From contig NZ_JAPHOQ010000012.1 in NCBI RefSeq assembly GCF_026191355.1, forward strand, positions 62,001 to 126,000: a stretch of 64,000 bases of DNA, in the 5' to 3' direction. The notes under the pieces were generated by a model. The model had not been told where the DNA came from and searched no databases. It saw only the letters and a list, made by a program, of their open reading frames with translations. This stretch comes from Legionella sheltonii. GTDB taxonomy: Bacteria; Pseudomonadota; Gammaproteobacteria; Legionellales; Legionellaceae. Made by a program: the position numbers and the translations under genes. Numbering within the stretch: position 1 is the stretch's first letter; every line of letters begins with the position of its first letter. Shown here piece after piece: positions 26,953 to 36,051 of this stretch.

Positions 26953-26975
26953 TTAGAGGTATATTTCGTTTCGTA

Positions 26976-26992
26976 GCCCGCCACTAGCGGGC
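26976..26992. terminator. Hairpin after lon (GCCCGC-CACTA-GCGGGC)
   Basis: A perfect 6-bp GC stem, GCCCGC and GCGGGC, with a 5-base loop lies 24 bases past the lon stop. There is no T-run after it, so termination would be partial. It may separate lon from hupB. Confidence 0.4.
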
Positions 26993-27082
26993 ACTGCAAG
27001 GAAGTAACTACTTGACCGGTTAATTTGATGAGTTTAATTAAATTAGCTTGAAGTATGGAAGATTAACTGTATAGGGGAAGCA

Positions 27083-27361
27083 ATGAATAAGAGCGAATTA
27101 GTTGATGCTATAGCAAGTGGTTCGGGTTTAACAAAAGCTGACGCCAGCAGAGTTCTCGAGACTTTTACTAGTACTATTACTGATGCTTTGAGAAGCGGCG
27201 ATCAAGTGGTAATACCTGGTTTCGGATCTTTTTCAACAGGCAATCGTTCAGCACGTACAGGTAGAAATCCACAAACTGGCAAAGTTATTCAGATTAAAGC
27301 GTCACGAGTAGCCAAGTTTAAAGCGGGTAAAAACCTGAAAGAAGCGGTGCAAGAAGCATAA
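27083..27361 (+). CDS. hupB: DNA-binding protein HU-beta
   Basis: 92 aa, matching the HU family end to end. The N-terminal helices are MNKSELVDAIASGSGLTKAD. The family signature GFGSFSTGNRSARTGRNPQT runs through the DNA-binding beta arm and includes the intercalating proline in GRNPQTG. It is an abundant nucleoid protein that bends DNA non-specifically. The TATAGGGGAAGCA ribosome site precedes the ATG. It lies between lon and two tRNA genes, an arrangement close to the lon-hupB-ppiD order of other gammaproteobacteria. Confidence 0.97.
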   Translation: MNKSELVDAIASGSGLTKADASRVLETFTSTITDALRSGDQVVIPGFGSFSTGNRSARTGRNPQTGKVIQIKASRVAKFKAGKNLKEAVQEA

Positions 27362-27368
27362 GTTTTCA

Positions 27369-27444
27369 GGGTGCTTAGCTCAGCTGGGAGAGCATCGCCC
27401 TTACAAGGCGAGGGTCGTAGGTTCGATCCCTACAGCACCCACCA
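27369..27444 (+). tRNA. tRNA-Val (TAC)
   Basis: 76 nt with encoded CCA. The acceptor GGGTGCT pairs with AGCACCC. The anticodon stem TCGCC/GGCGA encloses CTTACAA, giving TAC. It begins 7 bases after the hupB stop, so it is probably processed from a hupB-tRNA transcript. Confidence 0.97.
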
Positions 27445-27450
27445 AGAAAT

Positions 27451-27527
27451 GGAGTGGTAGTTCAGTTGGTCAGAATACCGGCCTGTCACGCCGGGGGTCG
27501 CGGGTTCGAGCCCCGTCCACTCCGCCA
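27451..27527 (+). tRNA. tRNA-Asp (GTC)
   Basis: 77 nt with encoded CCA. The acceptor GGAGTGG pairs with CCACTCC. The anticodon stem CCGGC/GCCGG encloses CTGTCAC, giving GTC. It is followed immediately by an intrinsic terminator. Confidence 0.97.
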
Positions 27528-27531
27528 GATT

Positions 27532-27557
27532 AACGCGCCGAAAGGCGCGTTTTTTTT
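27532..27557 (+). terminator. Intrinsic terminator after tRNA-Asp
   Basis: A 7-bp stem (ACGCGCC and GGCGCGT) closed by a GAAA tetraloop is followed by a run of T residues. This is a textbook rho-independent terminator that ends the hupB-tRNA-Val-tRNA-Asp unit. Confidence 0.93.
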
Positions 27558-27803
27558 ATCTGGAAAGAAATATTTGCTTTAGAACTCTTATTTTTTCCTA
27601 ATATCTGCTTTTTATCTTAGAGAGGCGGGTGAAATTTTAAGGTAATCTATTCAATGCAATCAATTTTCTAGTAATTCCAGAAAGAAAATTTTTATTGAAT
27701 AGGTGAGTTTTTTGTTTTTATGTTGATTTTTTTCAGCCTGGGCTATAATCGGTTCGCGCTAAATTGAATAAAGCTTTAATTAAATAATTATGGATCTCGG
27801 GAC

Positions 27804-29681
27804 ATGTTACAAAAGTTAAATGAACGTATACAGGGTGTTGTAGCTTGGCTAGTAGTTATCTTAATCGGTATTACGTTTACACTTTTTGGTGTGGATTATT
27901 ATCTGCAATCACGTCAAACGACCAATTCTAAGGTAACCGTCAATGGTCAGCCTTTAACACTTCAATCATTTGAAAATAATTATAGACCCGCCCGTTCCAT
28001 GCAGGATGTTGAGCAAATGACTGCTGCTGATGAGAAAAAATTGCAAAATCAAGTGCTCGATCAAATGATTACAAATGAAGTATTGGTGCAAGCTGCACGT
28101 AAAAATGGCTTCGATGTTAGCTTAAATCAAGCCAATGCAGCAATTTTGAGTATTCCTCAATTCCAAGAAGACGGCCATTTTTCAGCTCAAAAATATCAAC
28201 AAGCACTAAACGCTGCTTTGTTCACGCAATCAAGTTTTCAGAATGAAGTAAAACAAGGTATGTTATTAAATCAGCAACGATTTGCTTTTATGGGAAGTTC
28301 TTTTGCGTTACCTGATGAAATTGATCGCTTTGTGAGCTTGTATATGCAAAGCAGAGACTATGACTATTTAACAATTCCGGCTTCTAGTTATGAGAAGGAC
28401 GCTCACGTATCTTCAGAAGAGGTTGAGAATTATTATAACAAACATAAAAAAGAATTCATGACTCCTGAAAAAGTGAGTTTGGATTATGTAACTCTATCTA
28501 TGCATGATATTAAGGATAAAATTAAACTGTCTGATGACGATGCAAAACGTTATTATGAAGAAAATCAAAGCAGTTATTTGATCCCTGCAAGCTGGCAAGT
28601 AGCTCATATTTTATTTGCTGTTCCTGATGATGCAAGTCAATCTGATTCTGAAAAAATTCAGAAAAGAGCAAATGATGCTTATCAGTTATTACAAAAAAAT
28701 CCAGAACAATTTGAGCATCTCGTAACAACCATGTCAGATGATAAACTTTCCATTGCTGACAAAGGCATTCTTCCCTGGATTACAGCGAGTGGACAAAATA
28801 ATTACAATCAAATTTTATCTAATTTAACTAAGCCAGGACAGATTTCTCCTCCTGAAAAAACAAAACACGGATATGAGATTTTTAAACTCATTGCTTATAA
28901 ACCGGTTTCAACAAAAGCTTTTTCTGAAGTAGAATCATCTATTAAAGAGCAGCTCATTGCTGAAGCTGCTCAAACTAAATATACCCAGGCTTTGGAGCAA
29001 TTATCGGATTTAAGTTACCAGTCCCCCGATTCACTCCAACCGGTAGCTGAAGCATTGAATCTGAAAATTGAAAAAACACAACCTTTCTCAAGAACTGGTG
29101 GTGTAGATAGTATTGCCAAAAACAAACAAGTAATTAACACCGCATTTAGTCATGATGTGCTTGATTTAGGAAACAACAGTGAGCCAATACAAATTGATAA
29201 TGATTCAGTCGTAGTAATAAGGGTTGACCAGCATTGGGCTGAAAAGGAACAACCTTTAGAAGCGGTTCAGGATCAAATCAGCAAAATTTTAACTAAAAAA
29301 ATTGCTGAATCAAAGGCAAAGGAAATGGGGGTTAGTTTATTAAACCCAGTCGAGGATAAGAAACAACAAGAACTGATTCGTAGCAACAAGCTATCATGGA
29401 AGTCGGTAGTTAAGTCTACTCGTGATAATGATAAGGTTGATACAGATATAAATGATATGGCATTTAATTTATTACGACCAGAAAGTCGTAATGGTCTTGT
29501 TATGCCAAATGGTGATTATGTCGTAGTACGATTGAAACAGATTCATGATGGCAAATTAAGTACCTTAGACAGGGAGCAACAAGATAGCCTGGTTCAACAA
29601 ATTGAAGCAAGCTACGGCATGATGGATTATGACTTGTATGTAAAAAGTTTAATTAATCGAGCACAAATTGTAAGACACTAG
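27804..29681 (+). CDS. ppiD: Periplasmic chaperone / peptidyl-prolyl isomerase PpiD
   Basis: 625 aa. A short cytoplasmic tail (MLQKLNERIQG) and one membrane span at about residues 12-33 (VAWLVVILIGITFTLFGVDY) anchor a large periplasmic part. A SurA-like N-terminal chaperone domain (LDQMITNEVLVQAARKNGFD) is followed by a parvulin-like domain at about residues 260-370 (SWQVAHILFAV to HGYEIFKL). PpiD helps newly exported proteins near the Sec translocon. Its position after lon-hupB is conserved. It has its own 240-base upstream region beyond the terminator at 27532. Confidence 0.93.
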   Translation: MLQKLNERIQGVVAWLVVILIGITFTLFGVDYYLQSRQTTNSKVTVNGQPLTLQSFENNYRPARSMQDVEQMTAADEKKLQNQVLDQMITNEVLVQAARKNGFDVSLNQANAAILSIPQFQEDGHFSAQKYQQALNAALFTQSSFQNEVKQGMLLNQQRFAFMGSSFALPDEIDRFVSLYMQSRDYDYLTIPASSYEKDAHVSSEEVENYYNKHKKEFMTPEKVSLDYVTLSMHDIKDKIKLSDDDAKRYYEENQSSYLIPASWQVAHILFAVPDDASQSDSEKIQKRANDAYQLLQKNPEQFEHLVTTMSDDKLSIADKGILPWITASGQNNYNQILSNLTKPGQISPPEKTKHGYEIFKLIAYKPVSTKAFSEVESSIKEQLIAEAAQTKYTQALEQLSDLSYQSPDSLQPVAEALNLKIEKTQPFSRTGGVDSIAKNKQVINTAFSHDVLDLGNNSEPIQIDNDSVVVIRVDQHWAEKEQPLEAVQDQISKILTKKIAESKAKEMGVSLLNPVEDKKQQELIRSNKLSWKSVVKSTRDNDKVDTDINDMAFNLLRPESRNGLVMPNGDYVVVRLKQIHDGKLSTLDREQQDSLVQQIEASYGMMDYDLYVKSLINRAQIVRH

Positions 29682-29801
29682 GTTTATAGACAAACGTGTT
29701 AGCTTGAGCTTCATGGTTATTTGATTTTTTATTTTAAAATTAATGTCTTAGGATCAGGATAGAGCGTTTGCCTATAAACCCAATTAATAGGAGTGAATGC
29801 T

Positions 29802-31043
29802 ATGCCTGATTTAAGTAGGAAGTTTACTGACCAAAAATTAAAGATATTATATGGTCATTTACTAAATCATTATCAGAGTTGTAAGGAGCGAGGCTTAGAT
29901 ATCAATACAATGTACGCCGAGATGTATTATGCGGTACAATTTGCTATTGAATCAGACCTAAGTACAAGCCCGTTACATCTTCTAGAGAATTCTGAAAAAG
30001 TTAAAGCATACCATGCATTTAGTACAATCTTTCGTGCCCTGCCTTTAGGAATTTCTCATCACGAGCTACGTTTTTTTAATCCGCCAATGCCTCCGTATAA
30101 TCCGAAGATTGAATATAAAATTACCACCTATAACAATTACAATTCTAACGACTCTGCACTTTTAAATTATTTACTTATTAGATCCCTAATACATGATTCG
30201 CATCATCATCACGGAGGGAGTTCTTGTTTTGGCTCTTCAAATCATCATGGCCATGATTCAAAATCAAATGATGATTTTACTAAATTGATCTTCGTTTTGC
30301 TTGTGATCGCTTTAGCTGCAATTGCTGCTGGTTTAGCTTTTATTGCCTTGACTTATATGTTTTATGAATTTGCAGACAGCATCGATCGCTTTTGGTATGG
30401 TGAAGGATGGCTGAAGGGCGCATTAATGTTCGCTACTTCTATAGGATTTGGTGCTGGTTCAGCGTTCTTAACCCTTAGTGTTGGCGCTTTACCATTGATT
30501 GCGCTCGCGGTAGTTACGGGTTTTAATCCAGTTGGTGTAGTCATTATGGCTACAGTACTTCTTAGCATCATGGGAGCGGGTCTTGGATGTTTTGCAATGA
30601 GTCTTCTCTATGATTCTGTCAATAAATCAGCTAACAAAGAGGCTATGGATCCCAAGGATCCCGATAGATTTAGATTAACGGCTTCAGAGGAAGAATTTTT
30701 ACGCGATAAAAAGCACCTGGATCCCATTGCCGTAAAATGCGCTATGATTGCACTACGTGCCGAAATGGAAATTTTAGTCGGTAAGGAAAAGGCTATACCT
30801 TCTTTTTTCAGTCGTGATAATGAAACGCAGCAGTTGCTGACTCAATTAAGAAAATTACGCAAAGGGGAGCTGAGTGAACTGGACATTGGTGGGCTACATT
30901 TTGATTGTCGTTTTCCTATTGTGAATTTTGTTCCAACTGTATATCAACCAGTCCAGCAAACTTCTTCTTCCTATGATGCGGGGATACCCGAATTTCCGGG
31001 ATATAGCCCATCTGCCCCCGCTTTTAATCCACAATTTATGTAA
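29802..31043 (+). CDS. His-rich, multi-span membrane protein of unknown function
   Basis: 413 aa from the ATG at 29802, which has AGGAG eight bases upstream; a GTG at 29793 is too close to that site. The first ~125 residues are soluble with no signal peptide. A His/Gly/Ser-rich segment follows near residues 131-152 (HDSHHHHGGSSCFGSSNHHG), which could bind metal. Hydrophobic spans lie at about 160-186 and in a long stretch at about 203-275 (probably two or three spans, Gly/Ala-rich). The C-terminal ~130 residues are soluble, ending in a Pro/Ser/Tyr-rich tail. I recognise no family. The soluble-membrane-soluble plan without a signal peptide is seen in some Legionella effectors, but that is speculation. 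Confidence 0.8.
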   Translation: MPDLSRKFTDQKLKILYGHLLNHYQSCKERGLDINTMYAEMYYAVQFAIESDLSTSPLHLLENSEKVKAYHAFSTIFRALPLGISHHELRFFNPPMPPYNPKIEYKITTYNNYNSNDSALLNYLLIRSLIHDSHHHHGGSSCFGSSNHHGHDSKSNDDFTKLIFVLLVIALAAIAAGLAFIALTYMFYEFADSIDRFWYGEGWLKGALMFATSIGFGAGSAFLTLSVGALPLIALAVVTGFNPVGVVIMATVLLSIMGAGLGCFAMSLLYDSVNKSANKEAMDPKDPDRFRLTASEEEFLRDKKHLDPIAVKCAMIALRAEMEILVGKEKAIPSFFSRDNETQQLLTQLRKLRKGELSELDIGGLHFDCRFPIVNFVPTVYQPVQQTSSSYDAGIPEFPGYSPSAPAFNPQFM

Positions 31044-31059
31044 CTGAATTAGGTGCTTT

Positions 31060-31090
31060 TTGACTGAGTAAGATATTTTTACTCAGTCAA
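31060..31090. terminator. Bidirectional hairpin between convergent genes
   Basis: A perfect 12-bp inverted repeat (TTGACTGAGTAA and TTACTCAGTCAA) with a 7-base loop lies between the stop of the His-rich protein gene and the end of the convergent cytochrome b561 gene. T- and A-rich flanks fit terminators in both directions. Confidence 0.75.
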
Positions 31091-31108
31091 ATTCTGATTT
31101 AAGAATTT

Positions 31109-31672
31109 CTATAATTTATTCTTCGATGCAAAAGGAAGCATGCGCTTTAATACCTCATCTTTGTGAATGAAATGATGGTAAAGGGCCGCAAGAAAATGAA
31201 GCCCGACAAGAGCCAGAATTATAAAGGCAAGTATTTGATGGGTTGAGAACATCACATTACCCAGTTGCTCATTCGCGGCAATAAGGCAGGGTATAGTGAA
31301 CCAACCAAAAAAGTTGATGGGTTTACCATCAGAGCACGTTAACAGGTAGCCTACGATGGGTATAAGTATTATCAGAATAAAAAGACAATGGTGAACTATT
31401 TTAGAAGTTATATATTGCCAACGAGGTTGATTTTCTGGCGGTAGGGGTTTGATATTTAGAATATGCCAAATAATAAATAAGATTCCGAGTATTAAAATAG
31501 TTACTCCTATTGATTTATGAAGCATCATATAGCGGGGCATAAGTGGTGAGTTGTCACTAAGAGACCAAACTAAATAAAATTGAGCAGTAATAAGAATAAA
31601 GATTAACCAATGCAGCAGCTTTGTAATACTGCCAAAACCTTTCATTGTATTCCTTAGCATGCAGATCTCCAT
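31109..31672 (-). CDS. Cytochrome b561 family protein
   Basis: Four-span inner-membrane di-haem cytochrome of the bacterial CybB type, about 178-187 aa. Candidate haem-ligand histidines are seen in KLLHWLIF, MLHKSIGV, VHHCLFI and in the C-terminal LHFLAALYHHF. The first ATG (31672) begins MEICMLRNTM; ATGs at 31660 (after TGGAG) and 31645 (after AAGGA) are better placed for a ribosome and the latter matches family N-termini. It probably passes electrons between quinol and periplasmic acceptors. Monocistronic and convergent with the upstream gene. Confidence 0.88.
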   Translation of the reverse strand: MEICMLRNTMKGFGSITKLLHWLIFILITAQFYLVWSLSDNSPLMPRYMMLHKSIGVTILILGILFIIWHILNIKPLPPENQPRWQYITSKIVHHCLFILIILIPIVGYLLTCSDGKPINFFGWFTIPCLIAANEQLGNVMFSTHQILAFIILALVGLHFLAALYHHFIHKDEVLKRMLPFASKNKL

Positions 31673-31960
31673 TAACGTTAGATAGTGCTACTATACCGAC
31701 GGCCTAAATAATTTCAATAGCAAGAGATTTAGTCTAGTTTAGACGATGTTGTACGACGGGTATTAAGACTGCATCCAAGTATTCTGGATCTCAAATTAAT
31801 TAATCCACTCATCAATTGTATTTTTTGAAATGAATCGCCATGTAAATAGAGGCCGATGGATTTTTAAATGGTCAACTCATGTTGAAAAATGTTTTTTTAA
31901 TAGACTGTTAGCAGGGAAATTTAAGATATTTAGAGAAATGATAAATTAAGGTGTTGTACT

Positions 31961-32048
31961 TGGCGGAGAGACAGGGATTCGAACCCTGGGAAGGTTGCCC
32001 TTCAACGGTTTTCAAGACCGCCGCATTCGACCGCTCTGCCATCTCTCC
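31961..32048 (-). tRNA. tRNA-Ser (TGA)
   Basis: 88 nt class II tRNA on the minus strand with encoded CCA. The acceptor GGAGAGA pairs with TCTCTCC. The anticodon loop is CTTGAAA with anticodon TGA, and a long variable arm (GAAGGGCAACCTTC) is present. A plus-strand open frame across it is an artefact. Confidence 0.96.
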
Positions 32049-32271
32049 AGGCGAGAATACTATCCTAACGACTTTGGATTTGCAAATATTTTTTTAAAAT
32101 TCTTAGCGATTATTGAGCTCTTTTTTTATAAGGTCGAATTTAGTGTGATTACGCTTCAAAAAAAGTGTAAGAATGTTCGCAAATTATATAGTCCTAGGTA
32201 TAATGTTCCAAAATTTTGTGACTGTTGTGGATGCAACAGATATATATTTATAAATAGGTTAGGTGTAGTTT

Positions 32272-33045
32272 ATGAAACGAATTCAAATGTTGTTCCTAAT
32301 AGGTCTTATTGTATCTTTATCTGCATGCAAGACATGGTGGGGAAAAGATGATGAAGATAATAATCCATATAAAGGGATGACAGCAGATCAACTTTATACG
32401 GAGGCCCAGAAGGACTTACGTAAAAAAGAATATGCGACAGCAATAAAACATCTTGAAGCAATCGAAACAATGTATCCATTTAGTGATTATACAGAGCACT
32501 CACAAATGGAACTGATTTATGCTTATTATAAAAATGAAGATTATCCTTCAGCTGCAGCTACTGCAGAGCGATTTATTCATCTTTACCCACGTGCCAAAAA
32601 TGTAGATTACGCTTATTACATGCGTGGAATGGCTAATTTTCAACAAACTCGTGGGGTTTTTGCAAAATTCCTGCCGCTGGATGAGTCATGGAGAGATCCT
32701 GGAACACAAACCCAAGCTTATTCGGATTTCGGAATTTTGATTCAAAAATTCCCTGACAGTAAATATAAAGCAAATGCTTTGCAGCGCATGATTTATTTAC
32801 GAAATATGTTTGCACAGCATGAGTTAAATGTTGCAACATTTTATTTTAAACGTAAGATGTATGTCGCAGCAATAAACAGAGCAAGCTATGTCGTTAAAAA
32901 TTATCCTCAAGCCCCGAGCGTAAAACAAGCTTTAGTAGTTATGTATCATGCGAATATGGCTTTAGGCTTCAAAAAGGCTGCGGACGAAGCGCTTACTGTT
33001 TACAATGCAACTTATCACACAACTAAAATGGACAGAATTGTTTAA
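32272..33045 (+). CDS. bamD: Outer membrane protein assembly factor BamD
   Basis: 257 aa lipoprotein. The signal peptide MKRIQMLFLIGLIVSLSAC ends in the lipobox LSAC, so the mature protein begins at Cys19. Five TPR-like repeats follow, with family motifs TADQLYTEAQKDLRKKEY, YPFSDYTEHSQMELIYAYY and the DYAYYMRGMANF region. BamD is the essential lipoprotein partner of BamA in inserting beta-barrel proteins. It is monocistronic, with an intrinsic terminator 30 bases downstream. Confidence 0.95.
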   Translation: MKRIQMLFLIGLIVSLSACKTWWGKDDEDNNPYKGMTADQLYTEAQKDLRKKEYATAIKHLEAIETMYPFSDYTEHSQMELIYAYYKNEDYPSAAATAERFIHLYPRAKNVDYAYYMRGMANFQQTRGVFAKFLPLDESWRDPGTQTQAYSDFGILIQKFPDSKYKANALQRMIYLRNMFAQHELNVATFYFKRKMYVAAINRASYVVKNYPQAPSVKQALVVMYHANMALGFKKAADEALTVYNATYHTTKMDRIV

Positions 33046-33075
33046 TCTCATAATCAGAGGCTTGGAGGCTTTATA

Positions 33076-33107
33076 GCTCGGATAATTGCGTTATCCGGGC
33101 TTTTTTT
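33076..33107 (+). terminator. Intrinsic terminator of bamD
   Basis: A 10-bp stem (GCTCGGATAA and TTATCCGGGC, one G-T pair) with a 5-base loop is followed by seven T residues. Confidence 0.92.
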
Positions 33108-33228
33108 ACAATGCGTTTAAGGTTTGAGATTTTTTTATTTATTGCTACTGAAATAACTCAAGCTTAAAGTATCTTAATAAGAGTTGCTTCAAAAGGGAGC
33201 TTTATCAAATGCTCCCTTATAGACATTC

Positions 33229-34146
33229 CTATGCGATCACGTCTAATTCAGGTTCTTTTTCTTTTACTGCAAGTGCGGCTAAAAGATCATGAGTCAGTTC
33301 ACGTAGCTCACCGGATAATAAAGCAAGCGCTGCATCGCGTTGTTGATAGTCTTCATCAAGTTGTTTCACTTCATTAAAATCATCGAGAAGAAAATCAAGG
33401 CACTTGAGCTTTTTAAAGCTAAAGTCATGAGTTAGAGTCAATTGAATTCGTTCTTTCCAAATTAACGAAATTTCAGCAGTTCCCATACCTTGCGATAATA
33501 ATGTTAAGACTTCTTCTGCTGGTAGCTCATAACCCTTGCAATGTACCCTTTTTTTCTCATCATCTAGAGAAAAGAGTATGCAGTCAGACGCTAATTGAAA
33601 ATCGCTAGGAAGAGTGCCAGGGGAGTGAATCCATTCCGCAAAACGCACTGCAAGATTCTCTGTGTGGGTAATTGGTTCAATCGAGATACCGGCTACTGAT
33701 TTACGTAAAAGAGAGGTAAGTTGTGCAGCCTGGTTATTACTGGAAGCATTAACTATGATTCTTTTGCTGACACTGTCAAGGATGGCAAACATTTTTTTCT
33801 GAATGCAAAACGATTTAGGCAATAATTCAAACTCGATGTCTTCAGCCATTTGTGCTTTTTCAGCGCGTTTTACTGGACGACCTTGTTGCGTTTCGAGCAT
33901 TTGCACTTTCTCCGCCAACATTTTATTGATCACGCCACGTGGGAGCAATCGCTCTTCTTTGCCCATGCAAATCAGTGAACTTCCAGCAACTTCTTGAACC
34001 ATCTCATCTGCAAAAGCCGGAAGCCATCCGTATACAAAGCGAGCGTGAGGGGGGCAAGGTTTTAGAATGTTTTCAGCCAAGGACGCTGCTAAATCACACG
34101 CTTCGTCCAATTCATATTGATAAATTAGTGCATTGTTAAACCACAT
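33229..34146 (-). CDS. rdgC: Recombination-associated protein RdgC
   Basis: 305 aa. The family N-terminus MWFNNALIYQYEL and the motif GWLPAFADEMVQEVAGSSLI near residues 40-60 identify it, as does PRGVINKMLAEKV. RdgC forms a ring-shaped dimer that binds DNA non-specifically and restrains RecA; in Neisseria it also supports pilin variation. No enzymatic motif is expected. Its gene starts 15 bases downstream of the kup stop on the same strand, so readthrough from kup is possible. Confidence 0.95.
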   Translation of the reverse strand: MWFNNALIYQYELDEACDLAASLAENILKPCPPHARFVYGWLPAFADEMVQEVAGSSLICMGKEERLLPRGVINKMLAEKVQMLETQQGRPVKRAEKAQMAEDIEFELLPKSFCIQKKMFAILDSVSKRIIVNASSNNQAAQLTSLLRKSVAGISIEPITHTENLAVRFAEWIHSPGTLPSDFQLASDCILFSLDDEKKRVHCKGYELPAEEVLTLLSQGMGTAEISLIWKERIQLTLTHDFSFKKLKCLDFLLDDFNEVKQLDEDYQQRDAALALLSGELRELTHDLLAALAVKEKEPELDVIA

Positions 34147-34161
34147 AAAAAACTCCTGAGA

Positions 34162-36039
34162 TTACATAATATAATAGGTACCGATGGCCATTGTTCTGTT
34201 GTATGGTAGTTTATAAAAGTCGATATTTAAATTGGCTGAATAATTACGTATTAAAAAAGCAAATAATTTTTCTTGCCAATAGAAGGTTAATGATTTTTTT
34301 GATTTTGATGCAGTAATATTTGGAATTTCCACCATATAAGTAGCGCGATCAACATTGAGCTTGAATGGGAAGAGATTCTTGTTAGAAGCTCGTTCTAGGG
34401 CCCTGGGTATTGAAATCGTTTCCATGAATCCATAATGTAAGGTGAGATTAAAGATCTTCTCATGCAAGCAGGTAATTTCATAACGTTGGCTGTAATGGAC
34501 ATAAGGAATGTTGTCCACAATATAGTTAACAATAAGGACTCGTTCTGGAACTGCGCGGCTTAACTTGAGGAAGTGAAGGAAGCTTCCTCCACTTTTATCA
34601 TAAACATCCGTAATAAAAATGGCGGTCAAATCAGTAAGCTGATTCAAGCTTTTGTATTCCAATTGCCGAATAATCTTGGAAATATCATCTTTATTCATGT
34701 AATAATTTTCACGCAAATATTCCAAGCCAAATTTCCAGGTGTACATAATGGTTGCTATCAGTAAAGCAAAGGTAACCGGGACCCAGCCTCCGGTCAAAAA
34801 CTTATGTAAATTGGATCCGAGAAATGCAAAGTCTATGGTGAGAAATAATCCGAATATCAGTGTGACTTTAAATTTTGACCATTTCCAAATCGATATTGCA
34901 GCATAAGCAACCATTGCATCAATCAACAGCATGTATGCATTTACGGCAATTCCATATGCATGAGCTAAATTATCTGATGTTTTAAAGGCAACACAAAAAG
35001 TGATTGTCCCAATGAACAGAATAAAATTAATTTGAGGGACATAAATTTGTCCAGAAAATTCCTTGGATGTTTGTACTATGGGGATACGAGGACATAGACC
35101 AAGCAAAACGGCTTGTTTTGTTAAAGAAAATGTAGCTGAAATAACAGCTTGCGAAGCAATTACTGTTGCAATAGTCGCAAGAATGATTAATGGAATATAA
35201 AACCATTGGGGTGCAATCATATAAAAAGGATTGCCAATCGCTTGGGGGTGTAAGAGTAAGTTGGCTCCTTGGCCAAAGTAATTTAAGATTAAGCAGGGAA
35301 GAACAACTGCAAACCAACTGGCACGAATAGGATTTTTTCCAAAGTGCCCGATATCGGCATAAAGTGCTTCCCCGCCTGTAACTACTAGAAAAATTCCTCC
35401 TAATAATAAATATCCTTTAAATCCTGTATCGTGTATCAATGCAAAAGCATGGTAAGGATTGATGGCTGTCAGCACTATTGGTGCTTTTACTATTTGTATT
35501 ATTCCGAGCACAGCGATTGTTATAAACCAGAGCAGTATAAATGGACCAAATAGATTTCCTATACTTCCTGTTCCTCTTGCTTGCAACAAGAAAAGTAAGA
35601 TCAGAATTACTCCGGCAATGGGCAAAATATAGGGTGTAAATGAGTCTGAAAGAGTACTAAGACCTTCTACGGCACTGACTACAGATATGGCAGGCGTCAG
35701 CATGCCATCACCTAAGAGTAATCCTGCACCAAAAATTGCAATAATATAAAATAAGGGGACATACCGAGTGCTTTTATGCTTCATTAGTGCCAAAAGGGCA
35801 AGAATTCCTCCTTCTCCATCATTATCTGCTCGAAAAATCATAATTAAGTATTTGAATGAGATGATAATAATCAAACACCAGAAAATAAGTGAAAGTACTC
35901 CCATAATATTGGATTGAGTGATAGGGAGATTATCCAGCGTGACTTTTAAGGCATATAATGGACTGGTACCTATGTCACCAAACACAACTCCTAATGCTCC
36001 TAGAGTGAGTCCATAAGAGAATTTTTGCGTATTTTCCAT
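34162..36039 (-). CDS. kup: Low-affinity potassium transporter Kup
   Basis: 625 aa from the ATG at 36039 (MENTQKFSYGLTLGALG); a TTG four codons upstream is less likely. Twelve hydrophobic spans occupy about residues 10-440 and a cytoplasmic tail follows. Family motifs include GVVFGDIGTSPLYALK near residues 18-33, DNDGEGGILALLALMKH and GGEALYADIGHFGKNPI. Kup imports K+ with protons and supports growth in acid or high osmolarity. It is followed by rdgC. Confidence 0.95.
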   Translation of the reverse strand: MENTQKFSYGLTLGALGVVFGDIGTSPLYALKVTLDNLPITQSNIMGVLSLIFWCLIIIISFKYLIMIFRADNDGEGGILALLALMKHKSTRYVPLFYIIAIFGAGLLLGDGMLTPAISVVSAVEGLSTLSDSFTPYILPIAGVILILLFLLQARGTGSIGNLFGPFILLWFITIAVLGIIQIVKAPIVLTAINPYHAFALIHDTGFKGYLLLGGIFLVVTGGEALYADIGHFGKNPIRASWFAVVLPCLILNYFGQGANLLLHPQAIGNPFYMIAPQWFYIPLIILATIATVIASQAVISATFSLTKQAVLLGLCPRIPIVQTSKEFSGQIYVPQINFILFIGTITFCVAFKTSDNLAHAYGIAVNAYMLLIDAMVAYAAISIWKWSKFKVTLIFGLFLTIDFAFLGSNLHKFLTGGWVPVTFALLIATIMYTWKFGLEYLRENYYMNKDDISKIIRQLEYKSLNQLTDLTAIFITDVYDKSGGSFLHFLKLSRAVPERVLIVNYIVDNIPYVHYSQRYEITCLHEKIFNLTLHYGFMETISIPRALERASNKNLFPFKLNVDRATYMVEIPNITASKSKKSLTFYWQEKLFAFLIRNYSANLNIDFYKLPYNRTMAIGTYYIM

Positions 36040-36051
36040 ATCGATTACCAA

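Noticed and set aside
27012-27040. Candidate hupB promoter (TTGACC with a weak TAATTA)
   Set aside because: The -10 match is too poor to call.
31995-32351. Plus-strand frame of 118 codons
   Set aside because: It runs antisense through tRNA-Ser and into the start of bamD in another frame; no family-like sequence.
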